64,000 nucleotides of DNA. Source: Pseudomonas sediminis (GTDB lineage: Bacteria > Pseudomonadota > Gammaproteobacteria > Pseudomonadales > Pseudomonadaceae). Numbering within the stretch: the stretch's first letter is position 1; each line of letters begins with the position of its first letter. The stretch lies in contig NZ_NIQU01000012.1 in the NCBI RefSeq assembly GCF_002741105.1, positions 62,001-126,000 of the forward strand. Reading direction: 5' to 3'. Position numbers and translations under genes: made by a program. Shown here in pieces: positions 25,720 to 34,431 of this stretch. The notes under the pieces were generated by a model. That model saw only the letters and a program-made list of their open reading frames with translations. It was not told the origin of the DNA and ran no database searches.

Positions 25720-26928
25720 ATGCAGCGGCTGTATCGCAAACGCATCATCGTCGGCGTCGGGGGCGGTATTGCTGCCTACAAGAGCGCCGAACTGGTTCGC
25801 CGACTCAAGGATCAAGGCGCCGAAGTCCGTGTGGTGATGACCCAGGGCGGGCGCGAGTTCATCACCCCGCTGACCCTGCAGGCCCTGTCCGGCCACCCTG
25901 TGCACCTCGACCTGCTCGACCCCGCTGCCGAAGCCGCGATGGGCCATATCGAGCTGGCGCGCTGGGCCGATCTAATTCTCATAGCTCCAGCCACCGCCGA
26001 CCTCATCGCACGGCTGGCCCAGGGCGTAGCCAACGACTTGCTGACCACGCTGGTGCTGGCTACCGATGCGCCGATTGCCCTGGCTCCGGCGATGAACCAG
26101 GCCATGTGGCGCGACGCCGCCACCCAGGCCAACCTGGAACTACTGCAAAATCGCGGCATGCGCCTGTTCGGCCCGGCCTCAGGCAGCCAGGCCTGCGGTG
26201 ATGTCGGCCTCGGCCGCATGCTCGAACCCACCGATCTCGCCCAATTGGCCGCCGACTGCTTCCAGCGCCAGGCACTGGACGGCCTGCACATATTGATCAC
26301 CGCCGGCCCGACCCAGGAAAACATCGACCCGGTGCGCTACATCACCAACCACAGCTCCGGCAAGATGGGCTTCGCCCTGGCCGAAGCCGCCGCCGAAGCC
26401 GGTGCCCGCGTGACCCTGGTCAGCGGCCCGGTGCACCTGCCAACGCCGGATCGCGTCAGCCGCATCGACGTGGTCAGCGCCCGCGACATGCTCGCCGCCT
26501 GCGAAGCCGCCATGCCCTGCGACGTGCTGATCGCCGCTGCTGCCGTGGCCGACTACCGCCCGGAAGTGGTCGCCCAGCACAAATTGAAGAAAGACCCCAC
26601 CAGCGGCGAAGGGATGCTCCTGCAAATGGTGCGCAACCCAGATATCCTCGCCACCATCGCCAGCCGCGAGGACCGCCCCTTCAGCGTGGGATTCGCCGCC
26701 GAGACCGAGAACCTGCTCGAATACGCCTCGCGCAAGCTGCGCGACAAGAATCTCGACCTGATCGTCGCCAATGATGTGGCCAACCCCAGCATCGGCTTCA
26801 ATAGTGAAGAGAACGCCATCACCGTGATCGACCGTGGGCTGCAGCCAACCAGCTTCGCCCAGACCAGCAAGGGCAAGATCGCCCGCCAGTTGATCACCCT
26901 TATCGCCGAACGACTGAACAAGAACTGA
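25720..26928 (+). CDS. coaBC: Bifunctional phosphopantothenoylcysteine decarboxylase / phosphopantothenate-cysteine ligase
   Basis: This enzyme catalyses two successive steps of coenzyme A synthesis. The 402-residue protein has the FMN-binding CoaC half (1 to about 185) with GVGGGIAAYKSAEL, catalytic His in MGHIELARWADL, PAMNQAMW and the substrate-clamp Cys in ACGDVGLGRM. The CoaB half (about 190-402) has ITAGPTQENIDPVRYITNHS, AAVADYRP and the KLKK lysines. The ATG at 25720 is the family start; an upstream in-frame ATG at 25555 lies in the repeat region. dut follows after 2 nt. Confidence 0.96.
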   Translation: MQRLYRKRIIVGVGGGIAAYKSAELVRRLKDQGAEVRVVMTQGGREFITPLTLQALSGHPVHLDLLDPAAEAAMGHIELARWADLILIAPATADLIARLAQGVANDLLTTLVLATDAPIALAPAMNQAMWRDAATQANLELLQNRGMRLFGPASGSQACGDVGLGRMLEPTDLAQLAADCFQRQALDGLHILITAGPTQENIDPVRYITNHSSGKMGFALAEAAAEAGARVTLVSGPVHLPTPDRVSRIDVVSARDMLAACEAAMPCDVLIAAAAVADYRPEVVAQHKLKKDPTSGEGMLLQMVRNPDILATIASREDRPFSVGFAAETENLLEYASRKLRDKNLDLIVANDVANPSIGFNSEENAITVIDRGLQPTSFAQTSKGKIARQLITLIAERLNKN

Positions 26929-26930
26929 CC

Positions 26931-27386
26931 ATGCACGCTCTGCAAGCCAAGATCCTCGATCCCCGCCTCGGCCAGGAATTCCCGCTGCCGCAATACGCCA
27001 CGCCGGGCTCCGCCGGCCTCGACCTGCGCGCCATGCTCAAGGAGGAGATCGTCCTCGAGCCAGGCCAGACCGTGCTGATTCCCACCGGCCTGTCGATCTA
27101 CATAGGCGACCCAGGCCTGGCCGCGATGATCCTGCCGCGTTCGGGCCTCGGCCACAAACACGGCATCGTGCTCGGCAACCTGGTCGGCCTGATCGACTCG
27201 GACTACCAGGGCGAGCTGATGGTGTCGTGCTGGAACCGCGGCCAGACGCCGTTCACCATCGCCATCGGCGAGCGCATCGCGCAGTTGGTGCTGGTACCGG
27301 TGGTGCAGGCGCATTTCGAGCTGGTCGAGCAGTTCGACGAGACCCAACGTGGTGCTGGCGGCTTCGGCCACTCCGGTAGCCACTGA
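26931..27386 (+). CDS. dut: dUTP diphosphatase
   Basis: Dut hydrolyses dUTP to dUMP, keeping uracil out of DNA and feeding dTMP synthesis. The 151-residue trimeric-type enzyme shows the five family motifs: AGLDLRAM, PRSGLGHKHGI, GLIDSDYQGE, RIAQLVLVPV and the C-terminal RGAGGFGHSG. It starts 2 nt after coaBC and is followed by algC after 38 nt, the conserved coaBC-dut-algC-argB order of Pseudomonas. Confidence 0.97.
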   Translation: MHALQAKILDPRLGQEFPLPQYATPGSAGLDLRAMLKEEIVLEPGQTVLIPTGLSIYIGDPGLAAMILPRSGLGHKHGIVLGNLVGLIDSDYQGELMVSCWNRGQTPFTIAIGERIAQLVLVPVVQAHFELVEQFDETQRGAGGFGHSGSH

Positions 27387-27424
27387 TTCACACCCCACAG
27401 GACGACCTGCCGAGGAGCACCCAC

Positions 27425-30016
27425 GTGAAACTCTTCAAGCGTACTGCCAAGGAAGCCGACACGGCTGCCAGCCTGGTGCCGAGCAAGCCCAAGAGCAAGA
27501 CGGCGAAGCCCTCGCCGGGCGTGCTGCTACCCGGCCTACTGGCTGCCCTGATCGGCGGGGCCGCAGGCGCCGCGCTGTTGTGGTTTGCCGACAACAGCAG
27601 CAGTCAGGCACGCCAGGCAGAGCTGGTGCAGGCCATCGGCACCAGCCAGGCCGCTGCCGTGCAGCAGGCGCTCAAGCAATTGCAGGCCGACAGCCTCGCC
27701 GCGGCTCGTAACCCTGAGCTGTTGCAAGCACTGCAGAGCGGCGACAACCTGCGGGTCAGCGAAGCCGAACGGCGCCTGGGCTACTGGGACGGCGTGATCG
27801 ATGCCCACCTTAATCGCCGCGGCGAAGCGGTACAGAACACCTCCCGTGCCGCGCCGATGAACTTCGCCGGTCTGGATATGCTGCGCCGCACTGAAAGCGG
27901 TCAGCAAGCCGCCACCGAAGCCTATCGTGTGGGTGAGCGCTGGCTGGCCTATAGCGCCGTGGCGCTGCGCCTGAGTGAGAGCCAGCCGGCCCAAGGTACG
28001 CTGCTGCTGGCCTTCGACCTGCAGCGCGTACTCGCAGCTGTGCCAGCGCTACCCGCCGAGTATGGCCAGGTGCAGCTGGTGCAGCAGTTCGCCAACACGC
28101 CGGCACAGGTGCTCCTACAGCGCGGCCAGGCAGGCGACGCTGCCGCTGCGCAGACCTTCTCTACCGGTAACCCTTACTGGAAGATCAGCTTCACCCCCGG
28201 CCCCAGCCTGACGCAAGGCAGCATCGCTCCGGCAATGCTCGGCCTCGCGTTCCTGCTCGCAGTGGGCGGCGCCCTGATCGGCATGATTCTGGTTCAGGGC
28301 GCGCTGCAGCGGCGCGTCAATCTCGACGCCCAGCAGCTTGGGCAAATGCTCAAAGAACTCTCTGCGGGTAAGAACGTCAAAGCCTTCAGCCTCAGCATTC
28401 CGGCGCTCGATGCGCTGGCCCAAAGCCTGGCACGATTACCGCGCCGCAGTAGCGCTGAAGGCAGCAGTACCCCCGCTAAAGGAACAGCCGCGGCCCCCGC
28501 CGTTCAGCCGGCAGCCAAGCCAGCCGAGTTGGTCGACCCGCTGTTTCAGGACACCGATATCCTCGATATCGACATTCTCGATGAAGACCAGGATCTCCTG
28601 GGACTGGAGCAGAGCCCCGCAATGAGCACTAGCCAAAGCGCCCCGAAACTTCCCGCCGATATTTTCCGCGCCTACGACATCCGTGGCGTGGTGGGCGACA
28701 CCCTGACCGCCGAATACGCCTACTGGATCGGCCGCGCCATCGGCTCGCAGAGCCTGGCACAGGGCGAACCCAAGGTCATCGTCGGCCGTGACGGCCGCCT
28801 GTCCGGCCCAGAGCTGTTGCAGCAACTGGTGCAAGGCTTGCTCGACTGCGGCTGCGAAGTCACCGATATCGGCATGGTGCCGACCCCGGTCGTCTACTTC
28901 GCCGCCAACGTGCTGGAAGGCCGCTCGGCCGTGATGCTCACCGGCAGCCACAACCCGCCGGACTACAACGGCTTCAAGATCATCATCGCTGGCGACACCC
29001 TGGCCAACGAGCAGATCCTCGCGCTGAAAACCCGCCTGGACAACAACGACCTGGCCAGCGGCGTTGGCAGCGTGCAACAGGTCGATGTACTGCAGCGCTA
29101 CTTCAAGACCATCCGTGACGACATCGCCCTGGCCAAGCCGCTGCGCGTGGTGGTCGACTGCGGCAACGGCGCGGCTGGCGTGATCGCCCCGCAGTTGATC
29201 GAAGCCCTGGGCTGCAGCGTCATTCCGCTGTTCTGCGAAGTCGACGGCACCTTCCCCAACCACCACCCGGATCCGGGCAAGCCGGAGAACCTGGTCGACC
29301 TGATCGCCCGCGTCAAAGCGGAAAACGCCGACCTCGGCCTGGCCTTCGACGGCGACGGTGACCGCGTCGGTGTGGTGACCAACACCGGCAACATCGTCTA
29401 CCCGGATCGCCTGCTGATGCTGTTCGCCAAGGACGTGGTGTCGCGCAACCCGGGCGCCGACATCATCTTCGACGTCAAATGCACCCGTCGCCTGACCCCG
29501 CTGATCAGCGGCTATGGCGGCCGTCCGGTGATGTGGAAAACCGGCCACTCGCTGATCAAGAAGAAGATGAAGGAAACCGGCGCACTGCTGGCCGGCGAAA
29601 TGAGTGGCCACATCTTCTTCAAGGAGCGCTGGTACGGTTTCGACGATGGCATCTACAGCGCTGCCCGTCTGCTGGAAATTCTCAGCCTCGAAAAGCGCAA
29701 CGCCGAGCAGGTGTTCAGCGCCTTCCCCAGCGATATTTCCACGCCGGAAATCAACATCAAGGTTACCGAGCAGACCAAGTTCGGCATGATCGAGCGCCTG
29801 CAGCGTGAAGGCCAATGGGGCGAGGCGAACATCACCAGCATCGACGGTGTACGCGTCGACTACCCCAAGGGCTGGGGCCTGATCCGCGCCTCCAACACCA
29901 CACCGGTGCTGGTGCTGCGCTTCGAGGCCGACACCCAGGAAGAGCTGGAGCGCATCCAGGACGTGTTCCGCGCGCAACTGCTCAAGGTCGCCCCCGACCT
30001 GCAACTGCCCTTTTGA
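27425..30016 (+). CDS. algC: Phosphomannomutase/phosphoglucomutase AlgC, long form with membrane N-terminus
   Basis: AlgC interconverts mannose/glucose 6- and 1-phosphates for alginate, LPS, Psl and rhamnolipid precursors. The 863-residue frame has an N-terminal module with two membrane helices (about 32-54 and 266-291) flanking a periplasmic domain, an acidic linker (DTDILDIDILDEDQD) and the catalytic module. The latter has the phospho-serine loop TGSHNPP (S508), metal loop DGDGDR, sugar loop GEMSGH and phosphate loop RASNTTP. An internal ATG at 28622 would give a 464-residue product, close to the classical soluble 463-residue AlgC. GAGGAG precedes the long start, so both forms are possible. 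Confidence 0.95.
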   Translation: MKLFKRTAKEADTAASLVPSKPKSKTAKPSPGVLLPGLLAALIGGAAGAALLWFADNSSSQARQAELVQAIGTSQAAAVQQALKQLQADSLAAARNPELLQALQSGDNLRVSEAERRLGYWDGVIDAHLNRRGEAVQNTSRAAPMNFAGLDMLRRTESGQQAATEAYRVGERWLAYSAVALRLSESQPAQGTLLLAFDLQRVLAAVPALPAEYGQVQLVQQFANTPAQVLLQRGQAGDAAAAQTFSTGNPYWKISFTPGPSLTQGSIAPAMLGLAFLLAVGGALIGMILVQGALQRRVNLDAQQLGQMLKELSAGKNVKAFSLSIPALDALAQSLARLPRRSSAEGSSTPAKGTAAAPAVQPAAKPAELVDPLFQDTDILDIDILDEDQDLLGLEQSPAMSTSQSAPKLPADIFRAYDIRGVVGDTLTAEYAYWIGRAIGSQSLAQGEPKVIVGRDGRLSGPELLQQLVQGLLDCGCEVTDIGMVPTPVVYFAANVLEGRSAVMLTGSHNPPDYNGFKIIIAGDTLANEQILALKTRLDNNDLASGVGSVQQVDVLQRYFKTIRDDIALAKPLRVVVDCGNGAAGVIAPQLIEALGCSVIPLFCEVDGTFPNHHPDPGKPENLVDLIARVKAENADLGLAFDGDGDRVGVVTNTGNIVYPDRLLMLFAKDVVSRNPGADIIFDVKCTRRLTPLISGYGGRPVMWKTGHSLIKKKMKETGALLAGEMSGHIFFKERWYGFDDGIYSAARLLEILSLEKRNAEQVFSAFPSDISTPEINIKVTEQTKFGMIERLQREGQWGEANITSIDGVRVDYPKGWGLIRASNTTPVLVLRFEADTQEELERIQDVFRAQLLKVAPDLQLPF

Positions 30017-30040
30017 CCGATTTGTTCCAGGAGCCCCTGC

Positions 30041-30946
30041 ATGACCCTCGAGCGTGACGCCGCTGCCCAAGTTGCCAAGGTACTGTCCGAAGCCCTGCCC
30101 TATATCCGCCGTTTCGTCGGCAAGACCCTGGTGATCAAGTACGGCGGCAACGCCATGGAAAGCGAGGAGCTCAAGCAGGGCTTCGCCCGCGACATCGTGC
30201 TGATGAAGGCGGTCGGCATCAACCCGGTGGTGGTGCACGGTGGTGGCCCGCAGATCGGTGATCTGCTCAAACGTCTGTCCATCGAGAGCCACTTCATCGA
30301 CGGCATGCGCGTGACCGACACCGCCACCATGGACGTGGTGGAAATGGTGCTGGGTGGGCAGGTCAACAAGAGCATCGTCAACCTGATCAACCAGCATGGC
30401 GGTAGCGCCATCGGCCTGACCGGTAAAGATGCCGGCCTGATCCGCGCCAAGAAGCTCACGGTCAGCCGGCAGACGCCTGAAATGACCCAACCGGAAATCA
30501 TTGATATCGGTCATGTCGGCGAGGTCACCGGAGTCAACACCGATCTGCTGAACATGCTGGTCAAGGGCGACTTCATCCCGGTCATCGCCCCCATCGGCGT
30601 CGGCCCGAGCGGTGAGTCCTACAACATCAACGCCGACCTGGTAGCCGGCAAGGTGGCCGAAGCGCTGAAAGCCGAGAAGCTGATGCTGCTGACCAATATC
30701 GCCGGCCTGATGGACAAACAGGGCCAGGTACTCACCGGCCTGACCACCGAGCAGGTCAACGAGCTTATCGCCGACGGCACCATATATGGCGGCATGCTGC
30801 CCAAGATCAAATGCGCGCTGGAAGCTGTGCAAGGTGGCGTGACCAGCTCGCACATCATCGATGGCCGCGTGCCGAATGCCGTTCTGCTGGAAATCTTCAC
30901 CGATATCGGCAACGGCACCATGATCAGCAACCGCAAGCGCCCTTAA
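30041..30946 (+). CDS. argB: Acetylglutamate kinase
   Basis: ArgB phosphorylates N-acetylglutamate, the second and often arginine-inhibited step of arginine synthesis. The 301-residue protein has the amino-acid kinase motifs KYGGNAM (near 32), VVVHGGGPQIGDLL and the C-terminal NADLVAGKVAEALKAEKL / GGMLPKI region. The N-terminal extension of about 20 residues fits the arginine-sensitive hexameric type found in Pseudomonas. GGAG lies before the ATG, 24 nt after algC. A GCGGCCGC-TAC-GCGGCC hairpin follows the stop. Confidence 0.97.
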   Translation: MTLERDAAAQVAKVLSEALPYIRRFVGKTLVIKYGGNAMESEELKQGFARDIVLMKAVGINPVVVHGGGPQIGDLLKRLSIESHFIDGMRVTDTATMDVVEMVLGGQVNKSIVNLINQHGGSAIGLTGKDAGLIRAKKLTVSRQTPEMTQPEIIDIGHVGEVTGVNTDLLNMLVKGDFIPVIAPIGVGPSGESYNINADLVAGKVAEALKAEKLMLLTNIAGLMDKQGQVLTGLTTEQVNELIADGTIYGGMLPKIKCALEAVQGGVTSSHIIDGRVPNAVLLEIFTDIGNGTMISNRKRP

Positions 30947-30948
30947 AA

Positions 30949-31020
30949 AGCGGCCGCTACGCGGCCTTCTGATGACCCTCTCCCGCTCGCGGGAGAGGGT
31001 GCCCGCAGGGCGGGAGAGGG
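30949..31020. repeat. Hairpins after argB: terminator-like stem plus CCCTCTCCCG repeat
   Basis: A GC-rich stem (GGCCGC-TAC-GCGGCC with TTCT after it) lies just behind the argB stop and is a likely terminator. Next to it CCCTCTCCCG (30976-30985) and its complement (30990-30999) form a second hairpin, with a partial third copy ending at 31020. This is a common Pseudomonas intergenic repeat. The remaining spacer to 31107 shows nothing recognisable. Confidence 0.6.
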
Positions 31021-31107
31021 CCTGGCAAACACATCGGCGCACCGCTGCCGCAGTGACTCACGGCAAAGATCGAGAATTTCGAGACGGTTGCGCCGCAGAG
31101 GTGAAGA

Positions 31108-31710
31108 TCAGGGTTTACGCTGCGGCTCTCCAAACAACTCGGCCAAGCGCGCGCGATCAGCGCTGAAACCAGCCTCGGCTTGAGTGCGGATTTCCTTGTA
31201 GCGGGCGATATCGCGCTGCAGACGCTGCTGCTCTTCCTTGAGGTTATTGATCTGCGCTAGCAAGTGCTCCGGCACCTGGCGCCCGGCACGCTCGTGGTCG
31301 GCGGCCTGGCTCTGCAGGTTGGCTTGCTGGGTACGCACCGACTGCAGGTTGCCGCGAGCGACGCTGGTGACGCTGTCGAGCTCGGCCAGCTTGCGTTCGC
31401 GAGCACGGTCGACATCATCGAGATTGGCGTATAGCCGCAGCAGTTGGGCATCACTGCTGGCGCGAGCCTTGTCCGCCTGCATACGGGCGAACTCTTCAGG
31501 CGTTGGGGCCGGCGCGATCACTCGCACGACACGGCCCTGGTCATTGAGTACCTCATAACCCTTGCCGATGAACTCAGGCGGCACACCCTGGCGACTGAGC
31601 ACCGTCACGCCCTTGTCATCAACGTAGCGATACAGCTCGGCAGCCACTCCAGACAGCGGCAGTAGCAAGCTACAGAGCAGCGTACAGCGGGTCAGGAACG
31701 GTGCAGGCAT
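31108..31710 (-). CDS. DUF4124-domain exported protein
   Basis: The 200-residue protein has a signal peptide (1-24, cut near GVAA-EL) and an N-terminal DUF4124 motif (ELYRYVDDKGVTVLSRQGVPPEFIG split over residues 25-50). A long coiled coil follows (about 75-185; rich in Gln, Arg, Glu, Leu). DUF4124 proteins are periplasmic proteins of unknown role. It lies immediately downstream of pyrE on the same strand (21-nt gap) and may share its transcript. Confidence 0.8.
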   Translation of the reverse strand: MPAPFLTRCTLLCSLLLPLSGVAAELYRYVDDKGVTVLSRQGVPPEFIGKGYEVLNDQGRVVRVIAPAPTPEEFARMQADKARASSDAQLLRLYANLDDVDRARERKLAELDSVTSVARGNLQSVRTQQANLQSQAADHERAGRQVPEHLLAQINNLKEEQQRLQRDIARYKEIRTQAEAGFSADRARLAELFGEPQRKP

Positions 31711-31731
31711 CAGGACTACCTTGTGCTAGGG

Positions 31732-32373
31732 CTAGATTCCGTACTCGGCGCGATAGGTTTCGACAGCCGGCAGATATTGCTTCAGTTCAGCATCCCCTGC
31801 CAGATATTCCAGTACCTGTTCCAGTGACACGATGCTCACTACGGGCATGCCGAAATCGCGTTCGACTTCCTGGATCGCGGACAGCTCGCCCTGACCCCGC
31901 TCCTGGCGGTTCAGCGCGATCAAGGTGCCGGCAGCCTGTGCGCCTTGGCCCTGGATGATCTGCATCACTTCGCGGATCGCGGTACCGGCGGTGATCACGT
32001 CATCGACGATCAACACACGGCCCTTGAGTGGCGCACCGACCAGGGTACCGCCTTCGCCATGATCCTTGGCTTCCTTGCGATTGAAGCACCAGGGCAGATC
32101 GCGCTGATGATGTTCGGCCAGCGCCACAGCAGTGGTCGCCGCCAAAGGAATGCCTTTGTAGGCCGGGCCGAACAACACATCGAAATCGATACCACTGTCG
32201 ACGATGGCTGCGGCGTAGAAACGCCCCAGCTGCGCCAACGCCAGACCGCTGTCGAACAGGCCGGCGTTGAAGAAATAGGGGCTGGTGCGCCCGGACTTGA
32301 GGGTGAACTGGCCAAAACGCAGAACCCCGCGCTCGATGGCAAAACGAATGAAATCGCGCTGGTACGCTTGCAT
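31732..32373 (-). CDS. pyrE: Orotate phosphoribosyltransferase
   Basis: PyrE joins orotate and PRPP to give OMP in de novo pyrimidine synthesis. The 213-residue protein has FGQFTLKSGRTSPYFFNAGL at the orotate site, GPAYKGIPLA, and the PRPP-binding motif VLIVDDVITAGTA. It is divergent from crc, the conserved arrangement in Pseudomonas; the 92-nt spacer holds the promoters of both. Confidence 0.97.
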   Translation of the reverse strand: MQAYQRDFIRFAIERGVLRFGQFTLKSGRTSPYFFNAGLFDSGLALAQLGRFYAAAIVDSGIDFDVLFGPAYKGIPLAATTAVALAEHHQRDLPWCFNRKEAKDHGEGGTLVGAPLKGRVLIVDDVITAGTAIREVMQIIQGQGAQAAGTLIALNRQERGQGELSAIQEVERDFGMPVVSIVSLEQVLEYLAGDAELKQYLPAVETYRAEYGI

Positions 32374-32432
32374 GAAAAGTCCCGGACGGCACGGATTTGG
32401 CTAGGAATTTAGCTAATGCTGGTGAGCTCGGG

Positions 32433-32438
32433 TATCAT
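32433..32438 (+). promoter_or_regulatory. Probable -10 element of the crc promoter
   Basis: TATCAT in the short pyrE-crc spacer, 28 nt before the crc ATG, fits a sigma-70 -10 box; TTAGCT 18 nt upstream would be a weak -35. Purely by sequence likeness. Confidence 0.35.
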
Positions 32439-32465
32439 ACACGCACGTGTTTTTGGGGGCCATTT

Positions 32466-33245
32466 ATGCGGATCATCAGTGTGAACGTGAATGGTATTCA
32501 GGCTGCGGCCGAGCGAGGTCTGCTCAGCTGGCTGCAAGCCCAGAATGCCGACGTGATCTGCCTGCAAGACACCCGTGCCTCCGCCTTTGAAATGGACGAC
32601 CAAGCCTTCCAGTTGGATGGTTATTTCCTCTATGCATGCGACGGTGAAGTGCCCAGCCAAGGTGGCGTGGCGCTCTACTCGCGATTGCAACCCAAGGCGG
32701 TGATCAGCGGCCTCGGCTTCGAGATGGCCGATCGCTACGGGCGCTACCTGCAGGCCGATTTCGACAAGGTAAGTATCGCCACCCTGCTGCTGCCAAGCGG
32801 GCGGGACGGTGACGAGAGCTTGAATCAGAAATTCAAGTTCATGGATGACTTCACCCATTATCTGGACAAGCAACGGCGCAAGCGCCGCGAGTACATCTAC
32901 TGCGGCTCGCTGCATGTCGCGCATCAGAAGATGGATGTGAAGAACTGGCGCGACTGCCAGCAATCACCAGGCTTCCTGGCGCCCGAACGCGCCTGGATGG
33001 ATGAGGTGGTTGGCAACATGGGCTATGTCGATGCCCTGCGCGAGGTCAGCCGTGAAGGCGACCAGTTCAGCTGGTGGCCGGATAACGAGCAGGCGGAAAT
33101 GCTTAACCTGGGCTACCGCTTCGACTACCAACTGCTCACTCCGGGTATGCGCCGGAGCGTGCGTAGCGCCCGCTTGCCGCGCCAGCCGCGCTTCTCTCAG
33201 CATGCGCCGCTGATCGTCGATTACGACTGGATTCTCAGCATCTGA
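32466..33245 (+). CDS. crc: Catabolite repression control protein Crc
   Basis: Crc works with Hfq to repress translation of catabolic mRNAs when preferred carbon sources are present; the small RNA CrcZ relieves it. The 259-residue length equals that of the P. aeruginosa protein. It has the exonuclease III-type fold (MRIISVNVNGIQAAAERGLL, YDWILSI end) but the catalytic residues of true nucleases are altered in this family. GGGGGCC upstream serves as ribosome-binding site. A bidirectional terminator follows. Confidence 0.97.
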   Translation: MRIISVNVNGIQAAAERGLLSWLQAQNADVICLQDTRASAFEMDDQAFQLDGYFLYACDGEVPSQGGVALYSRLQPKAVISGLGFEMADRYGRYLQADFDKVSIATLLLPSGRDGDESLNQKFKFMDDFTHYLDKQRRKRREYIYCGSLHVAHQKMDVKNWRDCQQSPGFLAPERAWMDEVVGNMGYVDALREVSREGDQFSWWPDNEQAEMLNLGYRFDYQLLTPGMRRSVRSARLPRQPRFSQHAPLIVDYDWILSI

Positions 33246-33257
33246 ACGACGGATACG

Positions 33258-33284
33258 AAAAAGCCGGCTTATCGCCGGCTTTTT
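33258..33284. terminator. Bidirectional Rho-independent terminator
   Basis: AAAAAGCCGGC, a 5-nt loop TTATC, and GCCGGCTTTTT form an 11-bp hairpin with A and T tracts on both sides. It serves crc on the plus strand and the TPR lipoprotein gene on the minus strand. Confidence 0.92.
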
Positions 33285-33288
33285 CTTG

Positions 33289-33975
33289 TCACTCGCGATC
33301 CTGCTTCAAACCATTCTCGGCCTGCTCCAGCAGGTCGCGTATAAGCATGTCATCGGCATAGCGCCTGCTCAAATCGAGCAAATGACCTTGAGCCTGCTCG
33401 AATTCATGCAGAGCTAGGTAGTTACGCACCAGGGCGATCTCGGTAATACGCCCCGGCTCGATCTCGAAAGCCGCCCGATTGTAGGCAAGCGCCTTGGGGT
33501 AATCGGCATACTGCTCACCGTTGTCGCCCAAATAAAGCAGACCCAGCACGTTGTTGGCCGCCAGACCACGTGGCTCCATGGCCTGCGCCTGCTCCAGCCT
33601 GGCAGCGGCCTCGGGTACGCGCCCCTGCATGAGGTCGGCGTCGGCCATGTTCACCAGGTAATCGTAGGAGCCCTGCGGATAGTAAGCTGCCGCCTTGGCC
33701 GCGTACTCGCCTGAACGTGGAAACTCACTCAGCTCGTAATAGCCCAGCGAGATGAAGCGAAGCGCATGAGCCTTCTCCGCATCCGTTGCAATAGGGCTAT
33801 CGACTACCTTTTCGAACTTGGCAATCGCCTGCCGCGACTGCCCCGCGTCGTGCAATTGCGCAGCTTCGATCCTCAAAGCCTGCAGTTTCGTCTGCTCGGC
33901 CAGCGTCCGAGCAGCATCACCGCAGCCGACTAGCACTGTCAGAAACAGAGCCGGCATCAACATTCGCACGTTCAT
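33289..33975 (-). CDS. TPR-repeat lipoprotein
   Basis: The 228-residue protein has a lipoprotein signal (LFLTVLVGCGDA, lipid-modified Cys near residue 18) and a mature part of helical pairs typical of tetratricopeptide repeats (AAQLHDAGQSRQAIAKFEKV; AARLEQAQAMEPRGLAANNV). It probably acts as a scaffold at the envelope; no specific partner can be named. The start at 33975 has GAAGG upstream; an in-frame ATG 11 codons earlier would put a polar stretch in front of the signal and is rejected. It is slightly less GC-rich than its neighbours. Confidence 0.75.
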   Translation of the reverse strand: MNVRMLMPALFLTVLVGCGDAARTLAEQTKLQALRIEAAQLHDAGQSRQAIAKFEKVVDSPIATDAEKAHALRFISLGYYELSEFPRSGEYAAKAAAYYPQGSYDYLVNMADADLMQGRVPEAAARLEQAQAMEPRGLAANNVLGLLYLGDNGEQYADYPKALAYNRAAFEIEPGRITEIALVRNYLALHEFEQAQGHLLDLSRRYADDMLIRDLLEQAENGLKQDRE

Positions 33976-34032
33976 CAAACTATCCTTCCCTGACATGGCG
34001 GAGGTCACCCCCGGCCGTCCAACTCCATTGAA

Positions 34033-34404
34033 TTACTTGATCAGCCGCCAGCTGAACGGGTAGCGATAGTTCTGCCCTTCATTGGCCTTGATACCGGCGA
34101 TGATGGTCAGCACCAACGCGGCCAGACCCAGCAGCATCAGCAGCGGGAAGCCGATCACCACCACCATCAGGATGAAGCAGAGCACGGCGGCCAGCGCCAC
34201 GCTGATCTGGAAGTTCAGCGCTTCCTTGCCCTGCGCATCGACGAAGGGGTCGAAATCCTTCTTGATCTGCCAGACGATCAGCGGACCGAGCAGATTACCG
34301 AAAGGGAACACCAGGCCGAGAAACGCGGCGAAGTGACAGAACATGGCCCACTGACGCGCTTCCTGACTGGGCGTCGGCAGCGGGTTTTGCATATCGTCAT
34401 TCAT
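34033..34404 (-). CDS. DUF4870 membrane protein
   Basis: The 123-residue protein has a polar N-terminus followed by three or four membrane helices (about 20-48, 65-90 and 92-110) and the family sequence GPLIVWQIKKDFDPFVDAQGKEALNFQ. The role of DUF4870 proteins is unknown. A gene of this type lies between crc and rph in other Pseudomonas as well. rph is 27 nt upstream on the same strand. Confidence 0.85.
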   Translation of the reverse strand: MNDDMQNPLPTPSQEARQWAMFCHFAAFLGLVFPFGNLLGPLIVWQIKKDFDPFVDAQGKEALNFQISVALAAVLCFILMVVVIGFPLLMLLGLAALVLTIIAGIKANEGQNYRYPFSWRLIK

Positions 34405-34431
34405 CCTGGTGCTCCTTGCTCGTTACGGGTT

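Noticed and set aside
28436..31042. 868-codon open frame on the minus strand across algC and argB
   Set aside because: It is antisense to two well-conserved genes with all their motifs. High-GC codon bias often leaves this frame open. Its translation is low in structure, rich in His, Asp, Val and Gln, and matches nothing.
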